A DNA stretch of 64,000 nucleotides from Calothrix sp. PCC 7716 (GCF_019977735.1 NZ_AP025018.1:3534001-3598000), one strand, 5' to 3'; counted from the stretch's first letter, positions 53,250 through 62,972 are shown. The notes: generated from the letters alone by a model not told the origin. Numbers and translations are program-made.

Positions 53250-53926
53250 TAGTCCATGTTATTAATTTTACCAAGTTACAAAATAATCAACAGCAATATT
53301 TGAGTCAAGATATATTGAATAATGTTGGAAGTTGACTACCCAAAAATCATTGGTACAGCTTCATACTTACAATGGTACGGCAAATGGTACGGAAAAAGAG
53401 TTCGTAGCATTTCTTCTACAAATTTGTACCAACTTTTAAGGTACGAGGCACAAAAATTGTACCAATAAATAAAGAATAATTCTAAAATCATGGTACAAAT
53501 TTGAGCATGGGAAAGTGTAAAAGTACGTTTTTTCGTTGTTTTTTGCTCCTGTACCACGGTACGAAGTTTAAGTAACCAGACTATGTGAAATTAAAAAGAC
53601 TGTGCTGACAGCGCCATTTATCACAGTGTTTTTGGTACGGAGTTTGCCTTTTTTTGGTACAAAACTCTTATTTTTATGGTACGGGTGGAATGGCACTTAC
53701 TTAACGTATTAATGGTGCGTGAAAGTTATTACAATCAATGCAACAGAATAGTAAAGTGCTTTAACGCACCCTATTGGTAAAAAATATCACTTACTGCACA
53801 GGCAGGATGCCTGTGCGACAAGACGCGACAAAAGTTACAAATTAATGGTGTGATGAAAGGCGCCTTTGATGCTGTCGTTGCCCTATGCGATAAAATTTTT
53901 TGGTTCAGCAATAATAAACGCCTGTA
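53250..53926. other. Gene-free region with a GGTAC-rich patch
   Basis: From 53346 to 53690 GGTAC/GTACC occurs about twelve times, many as GGTACGG or TTGTACCA, in an otherwise AT-rich sequence. Around 53795-53835 is a GCACAGGCAGGATGCCTGTGC palindrome of the GGCATCC family. I see no gene. The end should contain the menB promoter. Confidence 0.5.
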
Positions 53927-54760
53927 ATGGAAACCAATTGGCAAACTGTTAAATCTTACGAAGATATTCTTTATCATAAATCTGATGGCATTGCGAAAAT
54001 AACCATCAACCGTCCTCATAAGCGCAATGCTTTTCGTCCCAAAACGGTATTTGAGCTTTACGAGGCTTTTTGTGATGCTCGCGAAGATACTACTATTGGA
54101 GTTGTTTTATTTACTGGATATGGGCCACATACTGATGGTAAGTATGCTTTTTGTTCGGGTGGCGACCAAAGTGTGAGGGGACAAGCTGGTTATATTGATG
54201 ATGAAGGTACTCCACGATTAAATGTATTAGATTTACAACGTTTAATTCGTTCGATGCCGAAAGTTGTAATCGCTTTGGTTGCTGGTTATGCTATTGGTGG
54301 TGGACATGTTCTACATTTAATTTGTGACTTGACAATTGCCGCTGATAATGCTGTGTTTGGTCAAACTGGCCCTAAAGTGGGTAGCTTTGATGGTGGTTTT
54401 GGCGCCAGTTATCTCGCACGTATCGTTGGACAAAAAAAAGCTCGCGAAATTTGGTTCCTTTGCCGTCAGTATAACGCTCAACAAGCTCTAGAAATGGGAT
54501 TAGTCAATACAATTGTTCCTGTTGAACAGCTTGAAGCAGAGGGTATTCAATGGGCAAAAGAGATTTTAGAAAAAAGCCCCATTGCTATTCGCTGTCTCAA
54601 AGCTGCTTTTAATGCTGACTGCGATGGACAAGCTGGTTTACAAGAACTCGCTGGTAACGCCACTCTACTTTATTACATGACTCAAGAAGGCGCCGAAGGT
54701 AAACAAGCTTTTTTGGAAAAGCGTCCGCCAAATTTCCGCTCTTTTCCTTGGCTACCTTAA
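53927..54760 (+). CDS. menB: 1,4-dihydroxy-2-naphthoyl-CoA synthase
   Basis: MenB is a crotonase-fold enzyme that cyclises o-succinylbenzoyl-CoA in phylloquinone synthesis. The 277-residue protein has [79 protein letters not shown] and the C-terminal [19 protein letters not shown], all diagnostic. It is followed by a strong terminator. menD is 5 kb away on the same strand. Confidence 0.96.
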   Translation: METNWQTVKSYEDILYHKSDGIAKITINRPHKRNAFRPKTVFELYEAFCDAREDTTIGVVLFTGYGPHTDGKYAFCSGGDQSVRGQAGYIDDEGTPRLNVLDLQRLIRSMPKVVIALVAGYAIGGGHVLHLICDLTIAADNAVFGQTGPKVGSFDGGFGASYLARIVGQKKAREIWFLCRQYNAQQALEMGLVNTIVPVEQLEAEGIQWAKEILEKSPIAIRCLKAAFNADCDGQAGLQELAGNATLLYYMTQEGAEGKQAFLEKRPPNFRSFPWLP

Positions 54761-54783
54761 TTATTTTTTAACATTTCATCCTA

Positions 54784-54818
54784 AAAATCGCACCTTTATA
54801 TTCAAGGTGCGATTTTTT
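54784..54818 (+). terminator. Strong rho-independent terminator after menB
   Basis: AATCGCACCTT, a TATATTC loop and AAGGTGCGATT form an 11-bp perfect stem followed by a T run. Confidence 0.88.
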
Positions 54819-54981
54819 TATCAAGATAAATACATGAAGCCGAAGCCTATCTTCTTACTTTTTTTACACAGTTGCACCAATCAGTATATCCAGGTGATTG
54901 GTAACTAGGAACGTTAACTAGATTCAGATTATTTACTCAGGATTTATTTAAGAAAATGTAACATTTGATAAATAGGAGGTA

Positions 54982-55275
54982 TTAAACTGACACAGTTTTT
55001 GCCGCAGAAAGTTCAGCGCGGTGAACTGGTAACTCTTCTAATGTCCGAACATCTTGCTTCAAATTTGATGCTACAACAGGTATGGCTTCTGGCAAGCTCC
55101 ATGCACCTTCTAAGGTTTCCCAAGATGGTGCAAACGCTGGTAAAGCCAATGAGCAAGCTTTCCAATGTCCTTGAACTGGCGCCCCTAGTTGCTGACAGTT
55201 TCCACCGCGACGACCTTCTGGATTGTAATGACGACAATATTTACAGGCAGAAGTTAAGAAATTGATGCTCTTCAT
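54982..55275 (-). CDS. Conserved cyanobacterial Cys-rich small protein
   Basis: I start at ATG 55275 (MKSINFLTSACKYC), giving 97 residues. The N-terminal half is dense and conserved-looking: CKYCRHYNPEGRRGGNCQQL and GAPVQGHWKACSLALPAFAP, with four cysteines (C-x2-C, C, C) that could bind zinc or an iron-sulfur cluster. The rest is a variable tail. I recognise the pattern as a cyanobacterial family without known function. Confidence 0.7.
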   Translation of the reverse strand: MKSINFLTSACKYCRHYNPEGRRGGNCQQLGAPVQGHWKACSLALPAFAPSWETLEGAWSLPEAIPVVASNLKQDVRTLEELPVHRAELSAAKTVSV

Positions 55276-55293
55276 GGTCAACGCCGTAGGCAA

Positions 55294-55668
55294 ATAGTTT
55301 TCACTATTTATTTTCCTCCTAGATACAAATACGGATTATTGCCAACAAACCATTATTCAGCATATGTTTTACCGATCCCCAAGCCAATTTTGCCTTTATA
55401 TTTATTTTATGTTTGTGTTATATTTTTCAACTTTTTGGTTACAATCACGATACATAAAGCTAAATTGGACTCTTGGAAATCACCCTTTAAAAGCAATTGG
55501 GATCAAAGCTAACATTACCGCCATAGATTTGTCATAAATTCGCTCATCGCCCTTTGGATAGAAAGTTTTTACATTTTTATCGCTTTTTTAACTTTTTCTA
55601 CTTCTTTTGACTTATTTGGCGTATGTATATTTTATCTATAATTAGCTAAAAAATAATCTAAAATCTAG
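55294..55668. other. Intergenic region, 375 bases, nothing identified
   Basis: AT-rich, no open frame, no recognised repeat. Two of the rare GATC sites of this window are here (about 55376 and 55502). Confidence 0.5.
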
Positions 55669-56274
55669 CTAAAACCGTTTTGCCGCGCATAATGCACAAA
55701 CTCCCCAACGTTCTAGTTCACCCGAAGGAGTCGGAGCTTGACATTGCGGACAAAGTGGTAAGTTTTGTGAACTAGTTTGTACTTTTTGAACCCAGCTATC
55801 AAAAGCTGTATTTACAGCATTACTACCTATTGCTGGAATATTCTTCTCTACAGTTTTAGAGATATTTGGTTCTAAATAGCATGGATGTTCTTGATGTGAA
55901 GCTCTTCTTGGTTTTATGATGCGGGTGCTACTATTCCAACCAGCAGTAGAAAAATGAATGTCGTTTAACGGTGAGTCAGTCAGCGATGTCGGTTTCCGTC
56001 CCGTTGAACTGACGAACCCGGAGGGTGCCGATAGTTTTTGATTAATCTTTATAAGTAAGGTTTTGCGCTCAAACGTCAAAGTTTGTGCCCATGCAGCACT
56101 CGATGTTGCAACCCGCAAAACATCACGATGGATAGAAATAGGACGAGTATGTAGTGCAATAGAACTACCGACAATATCATGCCAGCATTTGAGCAAAATT
56201 TGTAAAGGTGGAGTTTGCCAGTGACCCCGCGCTTGTAAAAGTTTTAATACATCGCTTACAGTTCTGAAAGCCAT
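55669..56274 (-). CDS. DUF721 / DciA-like protein with C-terminal zinc ribbon
   Basis: This 201-residue protein has an N-terminal DUF721 domain (QILLKCWHDIVGSSIALHTR, LRVATSSAAWAQTLTFERKT, LLIKINQKL), as in the replicative helicase loader DciA. A linker and a C-terminal CPQCQAPTPSGELERWGVCA-LC zinc ribbon follow. The helicase-loading role is known for DciA; its application here is inference. It is divergent from the SPOR-like gene. Confidence 0.8.
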   Translation of the reverse strand: MAFRTVSDVLKLLQARGHWQTPPLQILLKCWHDIVGSSIALHTRPISIHRDVLRVATSSAAWAQTLTFERKTLLIKINQKLSAPSGFVSSTGRKPTSLTDSPLNDIHFSTAGWNSSTRIIKPRRASHQEHPCYLEPNISKTVEKNIPAIGSNAVNTAFDSWVQKVQTSSQNLPLCPQCQAPTPSGELERWGVCALCAAKRF

Positions 56275-56361
56275 CGAATTTAATTTGAGGGATATTATAA
56301 AGACTAAGCGTAAATTATTTTTTTACTTTTTAGAGTCTTATCGCTTGAAAGTGAGTAGTTC

Positions 56362-57621
56362 ATGAGTCAAAATCCCCTGATGCATCTGGGTAGTCAATTT
56401 TCTAAAACACCTGGCTTGAAACCACCACTAGCAGCAGCACTAGCTAGTTTGGAAGTACAACTCGACCGAGAGTTAGCAAGATACAGGCGTACACGAACTG
56501 GTGGATATCGTGCTTCTAGCCAAAGCTCAAAAGACAAAAATAGTAGTGTAATTGGACTACAATATTTAACTCCGGTAGCTGACACGATACCATTTGATAC
56601 AGCTATACCGAGTTTAGACGAAAATATTAGTGAAACTCCTATATCCGAAACGAATGTTACACCAGTAACTTATATAAACGAAATAACCACGACACCTCCA
56701 CCGCCACCCCCACCTCCACCAAGTCCCAGAGTTGCGGTTACACCTGACTCAATACCTGACCCAATAAAAGAAACGGCGCCATCACCATTATCTAGCAGTG
56801 CCAGCATCGTGCCAGTTACTACAATCAAAGCCTCTACAGACGAAAATGTAGAGTCTAGTACTCATCAAAATCAACCCGATAATTATTTAGAGTCATCGGA
56901 GGCATTATTACGGAGTTTGACAGAAGAGGCGCCAAAACCACAAAAGCGACCAAAAAGCAACAGTGATAGTTTGCTTTCGCCTTTAGGGATTGGTTCTATT
57001 TTATTATTCTTAATGGCAAGTATAATTTTGGGTGCCGTTGTACTAAATCCAAAACTTCTGCCACAATTTAGTCTTGGTGGTTTGTTTAAACGCGATGGTT
57101 CAACTGCAACTAATAGTGATGTAGGTAGCTCCAGTAGTGACGGCAACACAAAAACAGTCGCTCAACCACAGCTAACACCCATAACTAGATATCCCAACCT
57201 TGCTTCATACGAATTCCCAGAGGTTAAGAGTCCTAACGATGTTGTTGGCTTGACCCCCAAACCAAAACCGACTCCAACTGTAGCACCTCCAACTCCTCAA
57301 AATGTGGCGCCTCCTGTAGTTCCTGCCATATCCGCTCCAACAACTCAGGCACCAGTAGCTATTACACCATCACCAACACCAACACCAACACCAACAGATA
57401 TTTCTATCTCTGAAATTAAACCTTCAAGTGATGGGTTTTATCATGTAGTTATAGATAACACGACAGAAGGCGCCTTTGCCAACGCCCGTAAAGTAGTTCC
57501 AGATGCATATTTGTCACCCGATGGCAAGTTAATTTATCTTGGAGCAATTAAAAACAAAGAAAAAGTTCAAGAATTGCTAAATGACGTTAGGCAAAAAGGC
57601 CTCAACGCCAGAGTTAAATAA
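56362..57621 (+). CDS. Single-pass membrane protein with proline-rich linker and SPOR-like end
   Basis: This 419-residue protein has a cytoplasmic N-terminus (GLKPPLAAALASLEVQLDRE then LARYRRTRTGGYRASSQSSK), a Pro-rich stretch (TTPPPPPPPPPSPRV), a transmembrane helix (IGSILLFLMASIILGAVVL, about residues 208-226) and a Thr/Pro linker. The C-terminal ~70 residues (GFYHVVIDNTTEGAFANARK ... VQELLNDVRQKGLNARVK) have an SPOR-like pattern that could bind denuded septal peptidoglycan. Probably a cell envelope or division protein. Confidence 0.75.
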   Translation: MSQNPLMHLGSQFSKTPGLKPPLAAALASLEVQLDRELARYRRTRTGGYRASSQSSKDKNSSVIGLQYLTPVADTIPFDTAIPSLDENISETPISETNVTPVTYINEITTTPPPPPPPPPSPRVAVTPDSIPDPIKETAPSPLSSSASIVPVTTIKASTDENVESSTHQNQPDNYLESSEALLRSLTEEAPKPQKRPKSNSDSLLSPLGIGSILLFLMASIILGAVVLNPKLLPQFSLGGLFKRDGSTATNSDVGSSSSDGNTKTVAQPQLTPITRYPNLASYEFPEVKSPNDVVGLTPKPKPTPTVAPPTPQNVAPPVVPAISAPTTQAPVAITPSPTPTPTPTDISISEIKPSSDGFYHVVIDNTTEGAFANARKVVPDAYLSPDGKLIYLGAIKNKEKVQELLNDVRQKGLNARVK

Positions 57622-57634
57622 GTGGAAAGTAGAA

Positions 57635-57684
57635 AGTGCTGAGTGCTGAGTAGTAACTTCTAATTATACTCAGCACTCAGCACT
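57635..57684. repeat. Heptamer inverted array between SPOR-like gene and pspA
   Basis: AGTGCTGAGTGCTGAGTA (57635-57652) is the exact complement of TACTCAGCACTCAGCACT (57667-57684), forming an 18-bp hairpin from STRR heptamers. It may act as a terminator. Confidence 0.85.
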
Positions 57685-57709
57685 CAGCACTCATTACTTA
57701 GGAGATATT

Positions 57710-58390
57710 ATGGGATTTCTAGATAGAATCACCCGTGTGGTACGCTCAAACGTCAATAGTTGGGCAGCAGCTTCGGAAGACCCAGAAAAAGTTTTACAGC
57801 AAGCTGTAATTGAAATGCAGGATAATTTAATTCAGTTACGACAGGCTGTTGCTAGCGCTATTGCTACACAAAAACGTACTGAACGTCAAGCTGCTAATGC
57901 TACTGAAGCTGCCGAAGAATGGTACAGACGTTCAAAACTTGCTCTCGGACAAGGTAACGAAACTCTTGCCCGTGAAGCGCTTATTAAACGGAAGAGTTAT
58001 CAAGATACCGCAATTTTGCTTAATACCCAAATTCAGCAACAAAACAGTGTAGTTGTTACACTAAAAAAGGATATGCGAGCTATCGAACTTAAAATAGCTG
58101 AAATCAAGACTAAAAAGGACATGTATATTGCGCGTGCGCGTTCTGCACAAGCGTCATTACGTCTCCAACAACTTGTAGGCGAGCTAGAAAGTGGTTCTAC
58201 AAGCCTTTTTGAGCGTGTTGAAGACAAAATTATACAACTCGAAGCTCAAAAAGAAGTATCCTATATTACTCATGAAGATAATTTGGAAAAGAAATTTTTA
58301 GCTTTGGAATTAAGTAATAATGATATAGACAATGAACTTAAAGCAATTAAGGCTCAAATCTCAAAAAGCACTATTACTGAGATAAAGTAG
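57710..58390 (+). CDS. PspA/IM30 family protein, first copy
   Basis: This 226-residue helical ESCRT-III-like protein begins MGFLDRITRVVRSNVNSWAA and EDPEKVLQQAVIEMQDNLIQ, the membrane-binding helix and hairpin of PspA/Vipp1. It has no C-terminal tail beyond ISKSTITEIK. It is the shorter paralogue of the next gene, 200 bases downstream on the same strand. GGAGATATT precedes the ATG. Confidence 0.9.
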   Translation: MGFLDRITRVVRSNVNSWAAASEDPEKVLQQAVIEMQDNLIQLRQAVASAIATQKRTERQAANATEAAEEWYRRSKLALGQGNETLAREALIKRKSYQDTAILLNTQIQQQNSVVVTLKKDMRAIELKIAEIKTKKDMYIARARSAQASLRLQQLVGELESGSTSLFERVEDKIIQLEAQKEVSYITHEDNLEKKFLALELSNNDIDNELKAIKAQISKSTITEIK

Positions 58391-58591
58391 TAATATATAA
58401 CACTGTGGTGATGAAAATAATATTAATACGCATGTGCGGAAATTTGAGCGTATCTTAAGAAGAAAGATATTAAGGGGGTGTTTGCTGCACAATCTCGCAT
58501 AAGAAAGATTAAATTTAAAGAATGGCAGATAGTTAATAGTAAAAATCCAAATCGTTCTTGAAAGTAAGCGTAAGTCTCAAAGGAAAAAATT

Positions 58592-59389
58592 ATGGGTTTA
58601 TTCGACAGAATTAGACGAGTGGTCAGTTCAAACCTCAACGACATGGTGAGCAAAGCTGAAGACCCTGAGAAAATGCTGGAACAAGCGATTCTGGAAATGC
58701 AGGAGGACTTGGTACAGTTACGTCAGGGTGTTGCACAGGCTATTGCAGCACAAAAGCGTACTGAAAAGCAATATAACGATGCTCAAAACGAAATTAATAA
58801 GTGGCAACGTAACGCGCAGCTAGCTTTACAAAAGGGTGACGAGAACTTAGCTCGTCAAGCTTTAGAAAGGAAAAAATCTTTTACAGATTCTGGAAGCGCG
58901 CTGAAAGAAAGCTTAGACCAGCAAACAACCCAAGTTGAAACTCTCAAACGTAGTTTAATTCAACTTGAGAGCAAAATTTCTGAAGCCAAAACCAAGAAGG
59001 AGATGCTCAAAGCTCGTATTACCGCAGCTAAAGCACAAGAGCAACTTCAGGGTATGGTGCGCGGTATGAATACATCTAGCGCGATGTCAGCTTTTGAGCG
59101 CATGGAAGAAAAAGTCCTCATGCAAGAAGCACGCGCTCAGTCCGCAGGAGAATTGGCAGGCGCCGATTTAGAGAGTCAGTTTGCTAAATTAGAAGCAGGT
59201 AGCGACGTTGACGATGAGTTAGCTGCACTCAAAGCCCAAATGACATTAGGCCCAGCGCAAGCGCCAAATCAACCCCAATTACCCGGACAAACCACCCCAC
59301 AACCACAGTCATCAACATCAACGCCAAAATCAGAAGAAGTTGTTGATGCCGAACTAGAATCGCTCCGCAAACAACTAGACAACATGTAA
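58592..59389 (+). CDS. vipp1: Vipp1/IM30 membrane-remodelling protein
   Basis: This 265-residue PspA-family protein starts MGLFDRIRRVVSSNLNDMVS with EDPEKMLEQAILEMQEDLVQ and continues as a long helical hairpin. A Gln/Pro-rich linker (PNQPQLPGQTTPQPQSSTST) and a C-terminal helix EEVVDAELESLRKQLDNM follow; this C-terminal extension distinguishes Vipp1 from PspA. It maintains thylakoid membranes. It is followed by a strong terminator. Confidence 0.9.
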   Translation: MGLFDRIRRVVSSNLNDMVSKAEDPEKMLEQAILEMQEDLVQLRQGVAQAIAAQKRTEKQYNDAQNEINKWQRNAQLALQKGDENLARQALERKKSFTDSGSALKESLDQQTTQVETLKRSLIQLESKISEAKTKKEMLKARITAAKAQEQLQGMVRGMNTSSAMSAFERMEEKVLMQEARAQSAGELAGADLESQFAKLEAGSDVDDELAALKAQMTLGPAQAPNQPQLPGQTTPQPQSSTSTPKSEEVVDAELESLRKQLDNM

Positions 59390-59430
59390 GAATATATACA
59401 GTTTGTATTTTTACAAAATATTTCATTTTT

Positions 59431-59462
59431 AAATCCCACAAACTTATATTTGTGGGATTTTG
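59431..59462 (+). terminator. Terminator after vipp1
   Basis: AAATCCCACAAA and TTTGTGGGATTT form a 12-bp perfect stem around CTTATA, followed by TGTTA. Confidence 0.8.
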
Positions 59463-59489
59463 TTATCTAATCTGCGGTAATCTTTAATA

Positions 59490-59834
59490 ATGAATTACGA
59501 CACCGCGCGCAAAGTCCTTATTGACCAAGCGATTACAAATTTAGACAATCCCGACGCCTTGCTGACACGAATGCAGCAAGGTAAACCTCCCGTTCCAGGT
59601 CAAATAACATCCATACTATTAGCTTTAAAAGTCGCGTTTGAAGCTCTTAAAGAAGCGACCACTTTAGACCGAGAACTTACCTATGCTTTATACCTATTAT
59701 CTTTAAGAACACAACAGTTATTTGCAATTGGGCGTAAAAACGGTATTGACTGGCCTCCTTTATTCAAAGAAGACTTACTAAGAATTTCCGCAGCTTGCGA
59801 AAGCATTTTTTCTGGAACGTGGCAGAATATGTAG
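59490..59834 (+). CDS. Conserved cyanobacterial small helical protein
   Basis: This 114-residue all-helical protein (MNYDTARKVLIDQAITNLDN, DALLTRMQQGKPPVPGQITS) ends IAA/ISAACESIFSGTWQNM-like. Homologues are sometimes labelled dethiobiotin synthetase in databases, as I recall, but no P-loop or other enzyme motif is present, so that name is not supported. Its stop codon lies within the left arm of the repeat at 59831-59879. Confidence 0.75.
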   Translation: MNYDTARKVLIDQAITNLDNPDALLTRMQQGKPPVPGQITSILLALKVAFEALKEATTLDRELTYALYLLSLRTQQLFAIGRKNGIDWPPLFKEDLLRISAACESIFSGTWQNM

Positions 59835-59879
59835 AGACGCGATTATTCCCTGCGGGACACTGCGTGAACGCGTCTCTAC
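59831..59879. repeat. GTAGAGACGCG inverted repeat
   Basis: GTAGAGACGCG (59831-59841) and CGCGTCTCTAC (59869-59879) form an 11-bp stem with a CCCTGCGGG inner hairpin. It separates two convergent genes and can terminate both. Confidence 0.8.
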
Positions 59880-59884
59880 ATTTT

Positions 59885-60478
59885 TCAACGGTTTCTTAAT
59901 TCTGCTTCGAGTTTATCGATATCGCTCTTTAGTAGTACAGTCATCTGCCCTGTAAAAGCCTTACCATTTTTAGGTTTAGCAATTTCGATCCAGTAAGCAT
60001 AACGGTCTCCCATTCTTAACTGACCACGTAATGCTTCACGAATAGGTGACGAAGCTAAACGTGCTGAATTTATTGCACTTTGGTTTGGATAATCGTAAAT
60101 TAATTGCGCGCGTTTAAAATCTTGATATACATCTAAACCATAAATTATTCTTAGTGATTCCTGTAAACGCTCAAAACTCATTCCATTGATAGCATCATAC
60201 ATTGATAGTCTTTCAGTACGTATTTTACTACGGTCTCTGGAAAAACTTACGGCGCCTGGAGGTAGTACAGATGCTTGGAAAGTAAATCGTTGTGCTGCGG
60301 TGTCACTTCTGTGTATTAAAAAACGTTCACCTTGCTTCGGTTTGAGTGTAGCATGTCCTTTTAACCAGGCGCCTACTTCTTCGGTACTTTGTCCTGGCAA
60401 TGCTAGCACACGGTTTGTAAAAGCTAAAAAAGTAAAAGGTAATAGCCAGAGGGAAATTAATTGCTTGTTTAGTTTCAT
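59885..60478 (-). CDS. Secreted conserved hypothetical protein
   Basis: This 197-residue protein has a signal peptide (QLISLWLLPFTFLAFTNRVL, cut near VLA-L). The mature part begins LPGQSTEEVGAWLKGHATLK. It has no motif I recognise; conserved-looking phrases are FERLQESLRIIYGLDVYQDF and REALRGQLRMGDRYAYWIEI. Likely periplasmic. Confidence 0.7.
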   Translation of the reverse strand: MKLNKQLISLWLLPFTFLAFTNRVLALPGQSTEEVGAWLKGHATLKPKQGERFLIHRSDTAAQRFTFQASVLPPGAVSFSRDRSKIRTERLSMYDAINGMSFERLQESLRIIYGLDVYQDFKRAQLIYDYPNQSAINSARLASSPIREALRGQLRMGDRYAYWIEIAKPKNGKAFTGQMTVLLKSDIDKLEAELRNR

Positions 60479-60638
60479 ATTTCTTTATCAAGTTAAGGGA
60501 TTATACTGACATACCCCTGGTATAAATATGGGGTAATATTAGTTTTCCCTTTTTTGATAGAATTCTCTTCACATGGGCAAAAACCTTTATATACTACATA
60601 ACCAAATACTTTATCAACGATATAAATAACAAAACGAA

Positions 60639-60668
60639 AGGGCAGACAAAATAAAATTGTCCGCCCTA
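60639..60668 (-). terminator. Terminator for the J-domain gene
   Basis: On the minus strand AGGGCGGACAA and TTGTCTGCCCT form a stem with one mismatch, then TTTCGTTTTG. It lies about 55 bases past the J-domain gene stop. Confidence 0.7.
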
Positions 60669-60721
60669 GAACATATGCAATAATTTAGGGTAGATGAATT
60701 ATAGCACTCTTAACCAGGCTA

Positions 60722-61786
60722 TCAATACCTAACATACCTATCAAAGTCATTAAACATATCCTCTAAAAGCTCATCCATCATTTCCTGCTGTAATGAGCGC
60801 AAAATCTCAGGTCCCTGTAGAAACTGCTTGACAGAAATTTTACTTTGGTTAAAGTCTTGGGCGTAATCACGTATCTGAGATATTATATTGATTTGATTTT
60901 CGAGTTGTTCGGTAATTGTATCAAGCGGCTCAACTCCTTGTTTTCTAAACTTCCGAAAGTCTGTTACCATTCCCCCTTGAGGTGTCTTTTTCGCTTCTCT
61001 AAGTGAGCGTTTCAAACTTTCAAATTGCGTTTTGAGAACTCCATTTTGCTGCTCAATACGTAGACACTTGCGACTTAAGTCATCTTCACTACTACTATCT
61101 ATTTGTTCTCCAACTTGATACTGTTGCTCAATTTCTAAAAGTCTTGCTAAATCTCCTTCAGTATACGCTCGATTAATTTCTTTCATTATTTCTGTATGAC
61201 GCTCTTGAGTTTCACTGTCACTAGCTTTATCTGGGTGAAAAACTTCAGCTAACCGCAAAAATATATGACGAATTTTTTTAGAAGATTCGCTACGACTTGC
61301 AGACGCAGATTGTGCTTCTGTATCTGATTGATAATAATAGTGCTGGTGTGATTGATTTGATTTATTAAAATCTTCGTCACCATCAAATTTTTCTTCTATT
61401 TCTATTTCTTCTTGTTCAATCGGCTGAGGACTGATTATTTCAGCATATTGTAAACTACGATAAATTTCTTCAACTTTCTTTTTATTTTGCTTGTTTAGCT
61501 TTTTATTTTTAAGAATTTCATTAAATATTGCGTGAATTTCTTTATCAATAACTGCTATTTTCTGAATATTTGGAGTTGCTCGACCATACACTTCTGTTGC
61601 AACAGTACGCATTTGCTCTATGAATTTATCTAACTCCGTGCGTTTCTTCTTTATTTGCTTAAGCAGCTTTTGGTGTTCAATTTCAAGACCTTCCAAACGT
61701 AGGTGGACTTGGCTCGGCGCCAAAGTGGTGGTCGCGGTAGTGCTACTAGTCGTGCGTTTCAAAGTTGGTGAAGATTTTCGAGACAT
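60722..61786 (-). CDS. J-domain protein with flanking coiled coils
   Basis: Of 354 residues the J-domain is in the middle (about residues 165-225): SKKIRHIFLRLAEVFHPDKA with the H-P-D motif, then HTEIMKEINRAYTEGDLARL. An N-terminal coiled coil (LRLEGLEIEHQKLLKQIKKK) and a C-terminal helical region follow, with no Gly-rich or zinc-finger DnaJ parts. It is a type III J-protein that would stimulate a DnaK on specific clients. No DnaK gene is near. Confidence 0.82.
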   Translation of the reverse strand: MSRKSSPTLKRTTSSTTATTTLAPSQVHLRLEGLEIEHQKLLKQIKKKRTELDKFIEQMRTVATEVYGRATPNIQKIAVIDKEIHAIFNEILKNKKLNKQNKKKVEEIYRSLQYAEIISPQPIEQEEIEIEEKFDGDEDFNKSNQSHQHYYYQSDTEAQSASASRSESSKKIRHIFLRLAEVFHPDKASDSETQERHTEIMKEINRAYTEGDLARLLEIEQQYQVGEQIDSSSEDDLSRKCLRIEQQNGVLKTQFESLKRSLREAKKTPQGGMVTDFRKFRKQGVEPLDTITEQLENQINIISQIRDYAQDFNQSKISVKQFLQGPEILRSLQQEMMDELLEDMFNDFDRYVRY

Positions 61787-61943
61787 GAGACCAACGAGTT
61801 TTACAGAGGGTGTTTACCGAACATTTTGAACTAAATTGACACAAATTATTACAAAAGTTACTTTTCAAAACACAAAATTAATTTTACTGTACCGTCTATT
61901 GTACTACTTTAATCCCAAATTACAAATTTATTTCCAGCAGTAA

Positions 61944-62972
61944 TTACTCTGGCTGTATTGCCACTTTAATTACTTTACGCTCACGCATATCTACGAAGAC
62001 CTGTTCTAAATCTTTTAAAGGTCGTTGTTCGCTAATCAGTAATTCAAAAGGAATTTTACGACTTGCAATTAGTGACAACGCTTCACGCACAAAATAAGGC
62101 GTGTTATGAAATACACCTTTAATTGTCAATTCGCTGTAATGTAACACCTCTGTACTTACAGAAATATTTGTATTTTTAGGACATCCGCCAAATAAGTTTA
62201 CAGTGGCGCCTCCCCTGGCACAAGCAATTGCTGTCTCCCATACAGTTTTATCTCCTGTTGCTTCAATAACTATATCGGCGCCGTAACCATCTGTTAATTC
62301 TTTTACTCTTTCTGCAATATCTGGCACCTTATGATAATTAAAAGCTTCTACTGCCCCAAATTTTTTCGCTATCTCTAATCTTTGATCGTTCCCACCAAAA
62401 ACTAGTACTTTTGCATTGTAATCTAAAACGAGTTTAGCAACAAACATTAAACCAATGGCGCCATCACCAAGCAAAACAACTTTATCACCTGGTTTAATAT
62501 TGGAGCGGGCAACACCATGCAATACACACGCTAGCGGTTCCGTCATTGCTGCAAGTTGATATGGTACATCAGGCAACAATAATAAATTCTGCTCAACAAT
62601 AGTAGCAGGAATTTTAAGATATTGTGCGAATGTACCGTTGTTCCAAGTTAAATTCGGACAAAGCGAAAATTCTTGCTTTTTACAAAAGAAACAGTGACCG
62701 CAGGGTGCAGAATTATTTGCAACCACAGCGTCACCAATTTTCCATTTGGTCACACCAGCACCAACAGCAACAATTTCTCCTGCTGCTTCATGTCCAAACA
62801 AAGTGGGAGGTTTTAGCATTTTTGCATGACCACCCCTCTTCCATACCTTTAAGTCTGTGCCACAAGTTGTTGCAGCATGTACTTTGATGACGACTTCACC
62901 TGTATTAGGTATGGGGTCGTTTATATGTTCAAGCCGTAAATCTTCTTGACCGTAAAGTAAAGCAGCGAGCAT
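61944..62972 (-). CDS. Zinc-dependent medium-chain alcohol dehydrogenase
   Basis: This 342-residue MDR enzyme has the catalytic zinc ligands C37 (TCGTD), the GHEAAGEIVAVG motif with H and E, and the structural-zinc cysteines CGHCFFCKKQEFSLC. The NAD-binding loop is VVLLGDGAIGLM (G-x-G-x2-G). It resembles sorbitol- or threonine-dehydrogenase-like proteins; the substrate cannot be told from sequence. An AAACCCGGTTT repeat sits at its 5' edge. Confidence 0.88.
   Translation of the reverse strand: MLAALLYGQEDLRLEHINDPIPNTGEVVIKVHAATTCGTDLKVWKRGGHAKMLKPPTLFGHEAAGEIVAVGAGVTKWKIGDAVVANNSAPCGHCFFCKKQEFSLCPNLTWNNGTFAQYLKIPATIVEQNLLLLPDVPYQLAAMTEPLACVLHGVARSNIKPGDKVVLLGDGAIGLMFVAKLVLDYNAKVLVFGGNDQRLEIAKKFGAVEAFNYHKVPDIAERVKELTDGYGADIVIEATGDKTVWETAIACARGGATVNLFGGCPKNTNISVSTEVLHYSELTIKGVFHNTPYFVREALSLIASRKIPFELLISEQRPLKDLEQVFVDMRERKVIKVAIQPE

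Noticed and set aside
59490-59834. Dethiobiotin synthetase
   Set aside because: The 114-residue helical protein has no P-loop or enzyme motif of BioD; the database-style name is not supported by the sequence.
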